In this document: positions 32,173 to 42,024 of the stretch, one piece after another
Layout: every line of letters starts with the position of its first letter
Position numbering within the stretch: position 1 is the stretch's first letter
From: an uncultured Collinsella sp.
Lineage (GTDB): Bacteria > Actinomycetota > Coriobacteriia > Coriobacteriales > Coriobacteriaceae
Assembly (NCBI GenBank): GCA_905208975.1
Contig: CAJLRE010000001.1
Span: 1-64,000, forward strand
Length of the DNA stretch: 64,000 nucleotides
Direction: 5' to 3'
The notes under the pieces: generated by a model
What the model saw: only the letters and a program-made list of their open reading frames with translations
Databases searched by the model: none
Told to the model about the DNA's origin: nothing
Translations under genes and position numbers: made by a program

Positions 32173-34626
32173 CTAGCCGCGAACCTCGCCGTTTACGCCC
32201 TTGCACACCTTGGTGACGATCTTCTGGTGCGCCTTCTCGACCTCTTCGCTGGTAAGCGTGTGATCGTCCGAGCGATACGTAAGCGCAAAGGCCATGGACT
32301 TCTTGCCCGCTCCGATGCGGATGGGATCGCGGTAGACGTCGAACAGACGCACGCCCTCGAGCAGCTTGCCACCGGCGCTGGTAATACGGCGCTCAAGATC
32401 CTCGCAGGTCACAGCGTTGTCGACCACGATAGCAAGGTCGTGCTCAACGGCAGGGTACTGCGAGAACTCACGGTAGTTCTCCTGTTTGCGAGCACCCTTG
32501 ATCAGCTTGTCCAGATCGAGCTCAAAGGCGACGACGACCTCGTCGATGCCCATCGCCTCGCGCGCCTCGGGGTGGATCTCGCCGACCCAGCCCAGCACGG
32601 TGCCGCCGGACAGAACCTCGGCGGCACGACCCGGCTGCAAGAAAGCGTAGCCCTCGCCCTCGACGGGACGGAAGCGAACCTTCTCGATGCGCAGCTGGGC
32701 GAGCAGCTCCTCGACAATGCCCTTGCCAAAGAAGAAGCGCAGCTTGCGGTACTTCATGTTCCAGGACTGCTCGCTCCACTGGCCCGAGAGCACGCCCGCC
32801 ACGGACTTGGTCTCCTTGGGCAGGCTGGCGCTCTCGCGACCGTGGAACAGGCTGCCGACCTCGTACAGGTGCACGTTGGGCGTGCCGTGGGCCTCGTTGT
32901 AGGCAACGGACTGCAGCAGGCCCGGCAGCAGCGAACGACGCATCTCGGTCTGCTCGGCTACCAGCGGGTTCATAAGCACCACGGGGCAACCGCGGCCCTC
33001 GGTGGACATGCCGATCTTCTCCAGGTCGCCCGGGGCGGCAAAGCCAAAAGTCGTGGTCTCGTTGAGGCCGCAGGCGCGCAGGATCTCGCCGACCTTGCGG
33101 GTGAGCTTCTGCTCGCGGGTCAGGCCGCCGATGTGGTTCTTGGCAGCCGGGATGGTCGCCGTCACGCGGCCCATGCCCCACAGACGCAGGACCTCCTCGA
33201 TCAGATCGATCTCGCGCGGCAGGTCGGGGCGGAAGCTCGGCGGAGTGACCATAAAGTCCTCGCCGTCGCGCTCGACGGTGCAGCCCAGGCGGGTGAGCGA
33301 GCGCTCGATAAAGTCGGGCTCGATGTCAGCACCACAGATGGCGTGCACGCGGGCCAGGCGCAGCTTGATGCTGTCGATGGTCTTGGGCGCGGGGAACACG
33401 TCGACATAGCCGGGAGCAACCTCGCCGCCGGCGATCTCCTCGATGAGCGCGCACGTGACGTTGGCGACATCCACGCAGCCGGTCTCGTCGACCTGGCGCT
33501 CAAAGCGAATGGAGGCATCGGAGATCAGCGACAGATCGCGGCTGGTGTGCGAGGTGCGACCGGCGTTGAAGCAGGCGCTCTCGACCATCACGTCGACGGT
33601 ATCGTCCTCGATCTCGGAATCCATGCCGCCCATGACGCCGGCCAGCGCCACGGGACGCTCGCCGTCGGTGATAAGGCCCATGCCGGCGTCAAGCGTGCGC
33701 TCCTCGCCATCGAGGGTCGTGAACTTCTCATCCTGCTGGGCAGCGCGAACCACCACGCGACGCCTGCCCTCGCGCTCGGCAAAGGTGGACAGGTCAAAGG
33801 CGTGCAGCGGCTGACCGGTGAGCATCATCACGTAGTTGGTGATGTCGACGATGTTGTTATGCGGGCGCACGCCCAGGGCGTTGAGACGCTTGACCATCCA
33901 GTCGGGCGACGGGCCGACCTTCACGTTACGCACGATGCGGGCAACGTAGCGGTCGCACAGGCCCTCGTCGGCGATCTCGACCGAAAGCTCGTCGTCCGTC
34001 GCGCGGCCGGTCTCGGTTTTGATGGCGGGCAGCTCAACGTGGAAATCACGGTCGAAGATGGCGCCAGTCTCGCGGGCCATGCCGATCATGGACAGGCAAT
34101 CGGGACGGTTGGGCGTGATCTCGCAGTCGAGCACGGTGTCGCTCGAGCCCACATACTCGGCAAACGGCATGCCGCAGGGCGTATCCTCGGGCAGGATCAT
34201 GATGCCAGAGTGGTCGCCGCCCAGACCGAGCTCGCGCGCGGAGCAGTTCATGCCCATGGACACGACGCCGCGCAGCTTGCTCTTCTTGATCTTGATGTCG
34301 CCGGGCAGCTCAGCACCGATCATGGCCGTGACGATGTGGTCGCCGGCCTCAAAGTTCTGCGCGCCGCAGACAATCTGCAGCGGAGCGGGGTTGCCGTCGG
34401 CGTCGAGGTTCTTGTCGCCCACGTCGACCGAGCACACATACATATGGTCGCTATCGGGGTGCGGGGTCTTGGTGAGCACCTTGGCGGTCACTACATGGTC
34501 GAAGGACTCGCCCACGGTGTCGATCGCCTCGACCTCGGTGCCGGTACGGATATATTCGTCCGAAAGGGTCTTAGGATCCTCCGGAATATCGATCATGGTC
34601 TTGAGCCAGTCGTAAGAAACGCGCAT
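32173..34626 (-). CDS. pheT: phenylalanyl-tRNA synthetase beta subunit
   Basis: The large subunit of the alpha2-beta2 PheRS. At 817 aa it is full length. The N-terminal region MRVSYDWLKTMIDIP and the EMAP-like tRNA-binding domain (about 40-150) come first. The B3/4 editing domain follows, with FDLSTFAE and LDGEERTLDAGMGLITDG. The B5 domain and catalytic-like core come next, and the C-terminal FDX anticodon-binding domain (VRLFDVYRDPIRIGAGKKSMAFALTYRS) closes it. AAAGGAG precedes the ATG. It follows pheS after a 160-bp gap with a hairpin element. Confidence 0.96.
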   Translation of the reverse strand: MRVSYDWLKTMIDIPEDPKTLSDEYIRTGTEVEAIDTVGESFDHVVTAKVLTKTPHPDSDHMYVCSVDVGDKNLDADGNPAPLQIVCGAQNFEAGDHIVTAMIGAELPGDIKIKKSKLRGVVSMGMNCSARELGLGGDHSGIMILPEDTPCGMPFAEYVGSSDTVLDCEITPNRPDCLSMIGMARETGAIFDRDFHVELPAIKTETGRATDDELSVEIADEGLCDRYVARIVRNVKVGPSPDWMVKRLNALGVRPHNNIVDITNYVMMLTGQPLHAFDLSTFAEREGRRRVVVRAAQQDEKFTTLDGEERTLDAGMGLITDGERPVALAGVMGGMDSEIEDDTVDVMVESACFNAGRTSHTSRDLSLISDASIRFERQVDETGCVDVANVTCALIEEIAGGEVAPGYVDVFPAPKTIDSIKLRLARVHAICGADIEPDFIERSLTRLGCTVERDGEDFMVTPPSFRPDLPREIDLIEEVLRLWGMGRVTATIPAAKNHIGGLTREQKLTRKVGEILRACGLNETTTFGFAAPGDLEKIGMSTEGRGCPVVLMNPLVAEQTEMRRSLLPGLLQSVAYNEAHGTPNVHLYEVGSLFHGRESASLPKETKSVAGVLSGQWSEQSWNMKYRKLRFFFGKGIVEELLAQLRIEKVRFRPVEGEGYAFLQPGRAAEVLSGGTVLGWVGEIHPEAREAMGIDEVVVAFELDLDKLIKGARKQENYREFSQYPAVEHDLAIVVDNAVTCEDLERRITSAGGKLLEGVRLFDVYRDPIRIGAGKKSMAFALTYRSDDHTLTSEEVEKAHQKIVTKVCKGVNGEVRG

Positions 34627-34680
34627 CTAACTGGTCTCCTTTCATAAATGCGGCTTTGAGCCAAAAACTGCAACGGAGAC

Positions 34681-34779
34681 GGGTTTTCCAAGTGCCGCAG
34701 ATTGCCTTGAAAGAGGAGGGCCGCGTACTTAGGTACGCAACCGACGATTGAAAGGCAAGGTGCGGTGCTTGGGAAAGCC
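34681..34779. repeat. hairpin element between pheS and pheT
   Basis: Imperfect 28-bp arms (34681-34708 and 34752-34779, GGTTTTCCAAG...TTGCCTT) enclose a second hairpin, GCGTAC(CTAA)GTACGC (34723-34738). It fills most of the gap inside the pheST operon and lacks a T-run, so it is not an obvious terminator. Confidence 0.7.
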
Positions 34780-34786
34780 GCCGGGC

Positions 34787-35863
34787 CTAGAACTGATTTA
34801 AGAAGCGCATATCGCCCGTCATGAGCGTTCGCAGGTCCGGCAGGTCGTAGCGCAGGGCCGCGACGCGCTCGGCGCCAATACCAAAGGCGAAGCCGGTGTA
34901 CTTCTCGGGGTCGATGCCGCAGTTGATCAGGACGTTGGGGTCGACCATGCCGCAGCCCAAGATCTCGATCCAGCCGCTGTGCTTGCAGAAGTTGCAGCCC
35001 TTGCCGCCGCACACGTGGCAGCTCACGTCCACCTCGCAGCTGGGCTCGGTGAAGGGGAAGAAGTGCGGGCGGTAACGCGTCTTGCGATCCTCGCCAAACA
35101 TGCACTTAACAAAGTAGTCGAGCGTGCCCTTCAGGTCGCCAAAGGTGATGCCCTCGTCGACGACCAGGCCCTCGATCTGGTTGAACTGCGGCAGGTGGCA
35201 GGCATCGGCCGTGTCGGGACGGTAGACGGTGCCCGGGCAAATCATGTAGATGGGCGGCTTTTGCGACTCCATGGTGTGGATCTGCACGCCCGAAGTCTGG
35301 GTGCGCAGCAGCACGTCGGACTCGCCGTGGGCGTGAGCCTCGGGGTGCGCGACGCTGCCGGGGTTGTTGTCGACCACGTAGAAGGTATCGCGAGCCGAGC
35401 GGCTCGGGTGATCCATGGGAGCGTTGAGCGCGGTGAAGTTGTAGTAAGAGGTGTCGACCATGGGGCCGGACTCGACGGTGTAGCCGATGCCGCAGAAGAT
35501 GTCCTCGGCCTCCTCGATGATTTGCTTGATCAGGTGCTGGTGGCCGATCTGCGGACGGATGCCCGGCAGCGTGATGTCGACGGCGTCGTGCTCGAGTGCG
35601 CGCTTGAGGGCGGCGGCCTTCATCTCGGTGTTTCGCTCGTCGAGCATGCCCTCGATCAGCTGGCGCATCTCGTTGGCGCGCTTGCCCATCACGGGACGAT
35701 CCTCGGGGGCGAGCTTGCCCATCATGCGCATCAAGCCGGTGATACGACCCTTGCGACCGAGCAGCTCAACACGCGCAGCCTCGAGCTTGGCGGCGTCATC
35801 GGCGCCTGCGACGAGCTCCTTGGCCTCTTCCTCGAGTTTGACCAGATCATCAATCAGACTCAT
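34787..35863 (-). CDS. pheS: phenylalanyl-tRNA synthetase alpha subunit
   Basis: The catalytic subunit of PheRS, 358 aa. The N-terminal coiled-coil (about 1-85) binds tRNA. Class II motifs are seen in HPSRSARDTFYV (motif 1-2 region), RTQTSGVQIHTME, FFPFTEPSCEVDV and GCGMVDPNVL, with motif 3 FGIGAERVAALRY. ATG 35863 is chosen because AAGGGAAG precedes it. The longer frame runs into the T-box leader. Confidence 0.97.
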   Translation of the reverse strand: MSLIDDLVKLEEEAKELVAGADDAAKLEAARVELLGRKGRITGLMRMMGKLAPEDRPVMGKRANEMRQLIEGMLDERNTEMKAAALKRALEHDAVDITLPGIRPQIGHQHLIKQIIEEAEDIFCGIGYTVESGPMVDTSYYNFTALNAPMDHPSRSARDTFYVVDNNPGSVAHPEAHAHGESDVLLRTQTSGVQIHTMESQKPPIYMICPGTVYRPDTADACHLPQFNQIEGLVVDEGITFGDLKGTLDYFVKCMFGEDRKTRYRPHFFPFTEPSCEVDVSCHVCGGKGCNFCKHSGWIEILGCGMVDPNVLINCGIDPEKYTGFAFGIGAERVAALRYDLPDLRTLMTGDMRFLNQF

Positions 35864-35945
35864 GTCTTCCCTTTCGTCTCTCGCGCATCCACTTGCCGCG
35901 GCGGCTGGAGCCACCCGGAGCTGCGGATGTGCGGCCCGGTTCGGT

Positions 35946-36240
35946 AACAAAAAAACCGCCCTCGGGCATGTGCATTGCCCAAGGACGGTTGAATTCCGCG
36001 GTACCACCTTGTTTGACCCGGCGGATGTCTGGCCCGCCGCGCCCACTCTGTGCCCCTTGTCGCGAGGCTCACGGCTTCCCTACTGGGGCTTCGCCGCCGC
36101 TGGCCGCGTGCCCGTTGAGGTCGCTGCTCGGGAGTGAACGCTTGGCCCTTGTCACCGCAGGAAGGCTCGCAGCCCATGACCTTCCCTCTCTTGCCGGCGA
36201 CGCGGCGGGCAAAACCCTCTCCGTCAACGCATTGGGCTAT
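35946..36240 (-). promoter_or_regulatory. T-box leader of pheST
   Basis: The minus-strand leader contains the T-box sequence AAGGTGGTACCGCGG (36010-35996), whose bulge pairs with the uncharged tRNA 3' end. A terminator hairpin ACCG(TC)CTTGGGCA...TGCCCGAGGGCGGT and T7 (35991-35948) follow. In the Stem I region the candidate specifier UUC followed by A is at 36138-36136. When tRNA-Phe is uncharged the antiterminator forms and pheST is expressed. Stem I detail was judged by eye. Confidence 0.9.
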
Positions 36241-36367
36241 AGGATAACACATTCTGCGTGTGCATCGCCGCGTTCCGTTTTGTTCGCACTGGGTACAAGG
36301 CAGGTAGCTGTGCAAACTGGCCGCGCGCCCACCCGAAGCGCTCGGCTCACGAGATCAAGGATATGGT

Positions 36368-37942
36368 ATGGGAAAGAAACTCGATAAGAAGGCCGAGCCT
36401 GCAGCGGGCAAGACATCCAAAGGCATGAAGGTCGATAAGGCCGTCAAAAAATTCCGCAAGCTCGAAGGCAAGCTGTGGACTCGTGAGTACCTGCTCAAGA
36501 TTGCCGAGTTTGACGGCGCGACCATTGCCCCCGTCAACGGCGCAGCAGCGCGTGCCGACGCCATGGGCACGCTTGCCGGCGAGCATCACAAGCTGCTGAC
36601 CAGCGAGAAGTCCGTTGAGCTCGTACGCTCGTTAGCGCGCGAGACCGTCGCCGGCGGCAAAATCGACGACCCTCAGCTGCTCGACGAGATCCGTGTGCTC
36701 GGCCGCGATCAACGTGAGGCCAGTGCCATCCCCACCGAAGAAGCCGAGGCCTGGACCAGGCTCACCTGCGAGGCGGACGCCGTGTGGCGCAAGGCCAAGG
36801 CAGCCAACGACTGGGCGAGCTTTGAGACCTATGTGGATAGAATCGTCGCCCAACTTAAGCATCAGGCCGAGCTCATGGACCCCAAGCGCGATCCATACGA
36901 CGTTTGGCTCGACCAGTACGAGCGCGGCCTTTCCGCCAAGAGCTTCGACGCGTTTTGCGACGAGGTCAAGGCCACGGTCGTGCCGCTCGTGCACGCCATC
37001 GGCGAGCGCGGCCAGCAGCCGGCTGCCGACTTTTTGCACGCCCACGTGCCCGAGGCTGCCCAGCGCGCCATGAGCTTCGACCTTATGAAGCTTGTTGGCC
37101 TGGACCTGGACGACACCACGCTTGCCTTTACCGAGCATCCGTTTAGCGAGGGCTTTGCCGTGGGTGATGCGCGCATCGCGACGCACATCTACGAGGACGA
37201 CTGCATCTCCAACGTCTACAGCATCATCCACGAGGCGGGGCACACCATGTACGAGCTGGGCGTCAATCCCGCCTACGCGCGCACCTGCCTGGAGGGCGGC
37301 ACCTCCATGGGCATCCACGAGAGCCAGAGCCGCTTCTTTGAGAACACCGTGGGTCGCAGCCGCGCCTTTATGGGCCCGCTGCTCGAGGTGCTGCGTCGTC
37401 ACGCGCCCGAGGTCTACGGCGACGTCGACGAAGACACGCTCTACCGCGCCGTGAACATCGCGCAGCCGTCGTTGATCCGCACCGAGGCCGACGAGCTCAC
37501 CTATCCGCTGCATATTATGGTGCGCTACCAGATTGAGCGTATGCTGTTTGCCGGCGAGGCTGCGGCCAAGGACATCCCCGCGCTTTGGAACCGCTTTATG
37601 GACGAGTACCTGGGCATTCCCGTTCCCGACGACACGCACGGCTGCCTGCAGGATACGCATTGGAGCGGCGGTTCGTTTGGCTACTTCCCCACCTATGCGC
37701 TGGGTAGCGCCTACGACGCCATGTTTGTGCCGGCCATGTGCCGCGACGGCGTCGACCTTACCGGTGCCTGCGCGAGCGGCGATCTGGCGCCCGTCCGCGC
37801 CTGGCTGGGCGAGCACATTTGGCAGTGGGGCCGCGCCAAAGACGCGCCGGAACTCATCAAGGGCGCCTGCGGCATGGCCTTTGACGCCCGCTACTACTGC
37901 AGCTACCTGCAGGACAAGTTCACCACACTGTACGAGCTGTAA
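36368..37942 (+). CDS. M32 family carboxypeptidase (thermostable carboxypeptidase 1 type)
   Basis: A 524-aa cytosolic zinc metallocarboxypeptidase that trims C-terminal residues from peptides. The zinc site HEAGH lies in IIHEAGHTMYELG near residue 288. Family motifs are EHPFSEGFAVGDARIATH (HPF; the usual DxR appears as DAR), HESQSRFFEN and LIRTEADELTYPLHIMVRYQIE. A Lys-rich N-terminal extension of about 25 residues is unusual. AAGGATATGGT precedes the ATG. The gene is monocistronic. Confidence 0.94.
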   Translation: MGKKLDKKAEPAAGKTSKGMKVDKAVKKFRKLEGKLWTREYLLKIAEFDGATIAPVNGAAARADAMGTLAGEHHKLLTSEKSVELVRSLARETVAGGKIDDPQLLDEIRVLGRDQREASAIPTEEAEAWTRLTCEADAVWRKAKAANDWASFETYVDRIVAQLKHQAELMDPKRDPYDVWLDQYERGLSAKSFDAFCDEVKATVVPLVHAIGERGQQPAADFLHAHVPEAAQRAMSFDLMKLVGLDLDDTTLAFTEHPFSEGFAVGDARIATHIYEDDCISNVYSIIHEAGHTMYELGVNPAYARTCLEGGTSMGIHESQSRFFENTVGRSRAFMGPLLEVLRRHAPEVYGDVDEDTLYRAVNIAQPSLIRTEADELTYPLHIMVRYQIERMLFAGEAAAKDIPALWNRFMDEYLGIPVPDDTHGCLQDTHWSGGSFGYFPTYALGSAYDAMFVPAMCRDGVDLTGACASGDLAPVRAWLGEHIWQWGRAKDAPELIKGACGMAFDARYYCSYLQDKFTTLYEL

Positions 37943-38041
37943 GGATTGACCAGCACGCCATCGCCAACGCCAACTATGTTGACGCCAATGTCTTGGCAAC
38001 GTCAGCGAAAACGACCCTAAGCGAGCAAGGTGACGTGAAAT

Positions 38042-38150
38042 GAAAGGGCGCTGACCTTCTGGTCGCGCCCTTGAAATTGAACGTCAGATTGCCGCTTAGG
38101 GGCGTTTGCAGCGTCGAGCAGTTACGCGGTTTGGTAAAACCGCGTAACTA
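38042..38150. terminator. 3' region shared by the M32 peptidase and glmM genes, with two hairpins
   Basis: Hairpin 1 (38044-38072, AAGGGCGC/GCGCCCTT with GACC/GGTC inside) precedes TTTC on the minus strand and can end glmM transcripts. Hairpin 2 (38120-38132 with 38137-38149, AGTTACGCGGTTT and complement) overlaps the glmM stop codon. Nearly the same order is found after the GntR gene at 61,040 (hairpins at 61,012-61,039 and 60,929-60,972). Confidence 0.7.
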
Positions 38151-39479
38151 CAGAGCCTCGAGTGCGTTGGCGATGCGCTTCATGGCGGCATCGGCGGATG
38201 CTTGGTCGGGCGCCTCGGCCAGCACGCGGATAACCGACTCGGTTCCGCTCTTGCGTACGAGCACGCGGCCCTCGCCTGCCAGCGCAGCCTCGGCCTCGGC
38301 GATGGCGTTCTGCACGCCCATGTTCTCGAGCGCGGCGTCCTTGTCCGCCACGCGCACGGCCACCTGCGCCTGCGGCAGCAGCTTGCACGGAGCCGTGAGC
38401 TGCGAGAGCGTCTCGCGCTCGGCGCGGATCACTTCCATCACGCGCAGCGAGGTCATAATGCCGTCGCCCGTGCGCTCGATATCGCCAAAGATCGTATGGC
38501 CCGTCTGCTCGCCGCCCAGGCTGTAACCGCCCTCGCGCATCTTGGCATACACGTGACGGTCGCCCACACCGCTGGTCACGACACTTAGGCCGGCAAGCTC
38601 CAACGACTTGATCAGGCCAAAGTTGCTGGCAATCGTCGGAACCACGGTACCGCCCGAAAGGCGACCGTGCTTGTTCAGGTACACGCCGCACACGTACAGG
38701 ATCTGGTCGCCATCGACCACGCGGCCGCGCTCGTCCACGGCCAGGCAGCGGTCGGCATCGCCGTCGTAGGCAAAGCCCACGTCCAGGCCCTGCTCCACCA
38801 CATGGCGCTGCAGACGCTCCATATGCGTGGAGCCGCAGTCGACGTTGATGTTAAAACCATCAGGCGCGGCATTGATCACGCGCACGTCGGCGCCCAGCGC
38901 GTCGAACACCGGCTTGGCCACCGAGGACGCCGAGCCGTTGGCGCAGTCGATGCCGATCTTGACGCCCTGAAGCGAAAAGTTCGCGCTGGCGATGAGCGAG
39001 GCAATGTAGCGGTTGCGGCCCTGCATGTAGTCCACCGTGGCGCCGATGTGGTTGCCCGTGGCCAGCGGCACCTCGCTCTTGCTATCGACGTAGTCCTCGA
39101 TGAGCTCCAGTACGTCCTCGTCCATCTTAAAACCGTCGCTATTGACGAGCTTAATGCCGTTATCGCAAAACGGGTTGTGGCTCGCGCTGATCATGATGCC
39201 GCAATCGAAGCAGCCTTCCACGGTCTGATGCGCTACGCCCGGCGTGGGGATCACGTGCAGCATATAGGCGTCCGCGCCGCTCGCGACCAAGCCGCTCACC
39301 AGCGCCGCCTCAAACATATAACTCGAGCGACGCGTGTCCTTACCCACGATGACGCGCGCCTTGCGCTCGCGGTTGGCGCCGTAATACCAGCCCACAAAAC
39401 GGCCAATCCTATAAGCGTGCTCTACCGTCAGCCCAACGTTAGCCTCACCGCGAAAGCCGTCGGTGCCAAAGTACTTCAT
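38148..39479 (-). CDS. glmM: phosphoglucosamine mutase
   Basis: It interconverts glucosamine-6-phosphate and glucosamine-1-phosphate for peptidoglycan precursor synthesis. It is 443 aa. The N-terminus MKYFGTDGFRGEAN, the phosphoserine loop ISASHNPFCDNGIKL, the metal loop DGDADRCLAVDE, GEQTGH and the C-terminal phosphate-binding VRKSGTESVIRV are all present. AAGGAG precedes the ATG. A terminator lies between it and the DUF4012 gene upstream. Confidence 0.97.
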   Translation of the reverse strand: MKYFGTDGFRGEANVGLTVEHAYRIGRFVGWYYGANRERKARVIVGKDTRRSSYMFEAALVSGLVASGADAYMLHVIPTPGVAHQTVEGCFDCGIMISASHNPFCDNGIKLVNSDGFKMDEDVLELIEDYVDSKSEVPLATGNHIGATVDYMQGRNRYIASLIASANFSLQGVKIGIDCANGSASSVAKPVFDALGADVRVINAAPDGFNINVDCGSTHMERLQRHVVEQGLDVGFAYDGDADRCLAVDERGRVVDGDQILYVCGVYLNKHGRLSGGTVVPTIASNFGLIKSLELAGLSVVTSGVGDRHVYAKMREGGYSLGGEQTGHTIFGDIERTGDGIMTSLRVMEVIRAERETLSQLTAPCKLLPQAQVAVRVADKDAALENMGVQNAIAEAEAALAGEGRVLVRKSGTESVIRVLAEAPDQASADAAMKRIANALEAL

Positions 39480-39492
39480 GCGCTCTCCTTAC

Positions 39493-39530
39493 AAAATAGG
39501 GGCGAACAGATTGCCTGTCCGCCCCAAAAT
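39493..39530 (-). terminator. intrinsic terminator of the DUF4012 gene
   Basis: The stem GGGGCG(G)ACAG/CTGT(T)CGCCCC (39499-39525) is followed on the minus strand by TATTTTG. It lies between the DUF4012 gene and glmM. Confidence 0.7.
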
Positions 39531-39562
39531 GGTACTCGATTATCTGCGCTACCAGAAAAACC

Positions 39563-41875
39563 CTACGCCGACGCGCTGTCGCGAGCCGCCTGGCATGTAG
39601 GAGTCTGACGCAGCGTAAGCGGCTTGTCCCCCGCCTCGGCCGACGTGGTCAGCGTATACGTGATCGTCGTCGTCTCGCCAGCATGCAGGTCAACGGTGCC
39701 CGAATAGAAGGGGATTCCATGCCACGTAGCGGCACCAAGACCAAACTGGGTGCCCTCGACGGTCAAATCAGTAATGTTGCCGCCCGTCGGGGCAAACAAC
39801 GAGACATTCAGACGCTCGTCGTCGCGCGCGGCATCGGGCGCGCTCGCCGCGACGTAGTCGGGCAGCTTGCCTGCCTCCTCCTGCGTCATGATGTTCGTCA
39901 GGGTAACGGTGATGCGATACGAGCATGTGCCGTCACCGTTCTTGATGCCCTGGCCAATCTGCGTATCGGCATTCAGGTACCAGTCGAGCTTGGAGAAGCT
40001 CAGGTTGTTAAAGTAGACACCAGCAACGGGATCTTCACTCGGGTCATCCGGATCGGGCAGCGAGGCGTCGATGTTCATCTCCTTGATAGCGTTCTGCTCG
40101 TCATCGTTTTTCATCCACGCGATCAGGCGGCCCTCTTCGGCACCGCGCTCAACGGCGCTGACAAGCTTCGTAACATCGACATCGCCGATACCGCCAAGGA
40201 TCTTGTCGAAGGCAGCGCTGGCGACGGATGCAAAGATACCGTCCGACTCCTCGACCGGATAGTTCCAGTACACATCGTGCATGAGGACCTTTGCGGCGTT
40301 GGTGCCGTCGACAACCGTTCCGTCGGGCAGCGACACGTTACCGACCAGGCCCAGCAGATACTGCAGGAACACCGGGTCGATACCCACGACGCCGTCAACG
40401 TCCTGGCCATATTGAGATTTCCACAGGGCTGCGACACGCTGCGAGTTGCGGGGCCAATCAGGCGAATAGGTATTGCCCGAGTTGTACAGGTTACTGTGGT
40501 TGCCGAACAGCGCCTCATCCTCTTCGTCGACGCTCTCGACTGCCTCATCCTCGCTGAGTCCAATGCGGGGGACAAACTCGCCAATCGACATCTGGCCGTC
40601 GGTGACCGAAATCAGGCCCTGCGAACCGCCAAAGCCGCCGCAGGCACGAATCTCGACGTTGTTCATGGCGTACACAAGGTAGTTGCGCGTCTGGCCGTTG
40701 GCGCCGAGCATCTGGGGAAGGACGGGGGCGACCTTCTCCGCCGCGTCAACCGCGCCGTTGAGGGTGGCAAAGCCGTCCTTGGCCTTATCGACCAGCTCGG
40801 TCACCTGGGAAATATGAGTATCGCCAATGCCCTGGATCTTCTCGTTGGCGCTCTTGAACACCTTCGAGCTATCGGAAAGCGAATCGGCAACGGCCTGCAG
40901 CGCGGACACGTTAATCATGCCGTCCTGGAACAGCTTGCCGGGCGTGGCCTGCGAAAGGTTATCGGCCATGGGAACCAGTGCATTGCTCGAGACATCGGAC
41001 AGGACGTCGATCATGGTGCGGGCCGCATTGATGTCGCTGCCATACACCGGGATAAACGAAGCCGCCGTCCACAGCGGGCTCGAGGTCTCCGCCTTCATGC
41101 TGTCGCAGAGCTCATCGATCTTTTTCGCGTCGTCAGGCAGCGTCGAAAAATCGCCCGACGTGACCTTGTCCTTAAGGCCACCGACGATCTCGACAGCCTC
41201 CTTCGCTTCGCTCTTTACGGTCTTTGCCGAGTTAAGCAGCATAAAGCCGCTTGCGCCAAGCGCAACGAGAAGCACCGCGACTACAGCGGCAATAATGGCG
41301 CCGGTGTGACGCTTTTTGCGTTCGCCCTTGCGATGGCGATGACGGACCAGACCGTCAGAGGTCGAACTCGACGAAGCGTCGCTACCGTAGTTCAAGCCAA
41401 AATCGTAATAATCTTCCTTGGAACCCGAGCCCGCAAACTGGGCACCGCTATCATCCAGGCGGGCGAACGTGCCAGTCTCGGAGGCACCGGTGTAAATCGT
41501 GCCAAGGTTACCCGTAAGCCCCGCGCCACCGGCAGAGGGAGTATTGTTGGCGGCCTTGCCGGCATTAACGTTGCCGGCGGCATTTGCGGCGTTGGCAGCA
41601 CCTGCGTTGTTCGCAGGCACCGAAGGAGCCCCGCTCGGCTGCGACGCGGAGGTTGCACCGCCCGCAAAGACATTCCCTCTTGCACGGCCGGTCTTTTTTG
41701 CCTTTTGAGACTGCTCGTACAGAGCGGTAAACATCGCCGTCTCGCCCGGGGACACGCGCTTACCGGAACCGCCCTGTCCAGCGCCGCCCGGCGTGCCGGC
41801 CTTACCAGCCCCGTTCGGACGCGGCGGAACTGCAGGACGACCGCTATCGCTGCCCTTAAAGTGATTACCAGCCAT
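39563..41875 (-). CDS. DUF4012 domain membrane protein
   Basis: A 770-aa protein. Residues about 1-135 are low-complexity (Gly, Ala, Asn, Pro rich; NAAGNVNAGKAANN) and probably disordered in the cytoplasm. A basic patch (RHRHRKGERKKRH) precedes one membrane helix (about 177-198, GAIIAAVVAVLLVALGASGFMLL). The large outer domain includes NYLVYAMNNVEIRACGGFGGSQGLISV, which matches DUF4012, a domain found with envelope and polysaccharide genes in actinobacteria. The C-terminal part is beta-rich. Function is unknown. ATG 41875 has GAGGA before it. Confidence 0.8.
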   Translation of the reverse strand: MAGNHFKGSDSGRPAVPPRPNGAGKAGTPGGAGQGGSGKRVSPGETAMFTALYEQSQKAKKTGRARGNVFAGGATSASQPSGAPSVPANNAGAANAANAAGNVNAGKAANNTPSAGGAGLTGNLGTIYTGASETGTFARLDDSGAQFAGSGSKEDYYDFGLNYGSDASSSSTSDGLVRHRHRKGERKKRHTGAIIAAVVAVLLVALGASGFMLLNSAKTVKSEAKEAVEIVGGLKDKVTSGDFSTLPDDAKKIDELCDSMKAETSSPLWTAASFIPVYGSDINAARTMIDVLSDVSSNALVPMADNLSQATPGKLFQDGMINVSALQAVADSLSDSSKVFKSANEKIQGIGDTHISQVTELVDKAKDGFATLNGAVDAAEKVAPVLPQMLGANGQTRNYLVYAMNNVEIRACGGFGGSQGLISVTDGQMSIGEFVPRIGLSEDEAVESVDEEDEALFGNHSNLYNSGNTYSPDWPRNSQRVAALWKSQYGQDVDGVVGIDPVFLQYLLGLVGNVSLPDGTVVDGTNAAKVLMHDVYWNYPVEESDGIFASVASAAFDKILGGIGDVDVTKLVSAVERGAEEGRLIAWMKNDDEQNAIKEMNIDASLPDPDDPSEDPVAGVYFNNLSFSKLDWYLNADTQIGQGIKNGDGTCSYRITVTLTNIMTQEEAGKLPDYVAASAPDAARDDERLNVSLFAPTGGNITDLTVEGTQFGLGAATWHGIPFYSGTVDLHAGETTTITYTLTTSAEAGDKPLTLRQTPTCQAARDSASA

Positions 41876-42024
41876 AAAGAAATCCTCGCAATTGAGTCGC
41901 AATGAAAAAGTCCATAACGTTACTAGTTTATGGCATTTTGAGCATCGACAGCTAAACTCCAGACACGGACATCAATTGGCGAAAATGCGGCACAACGCCT
42001 TTTCCGTCCTGGCGGCGGCGCCAG

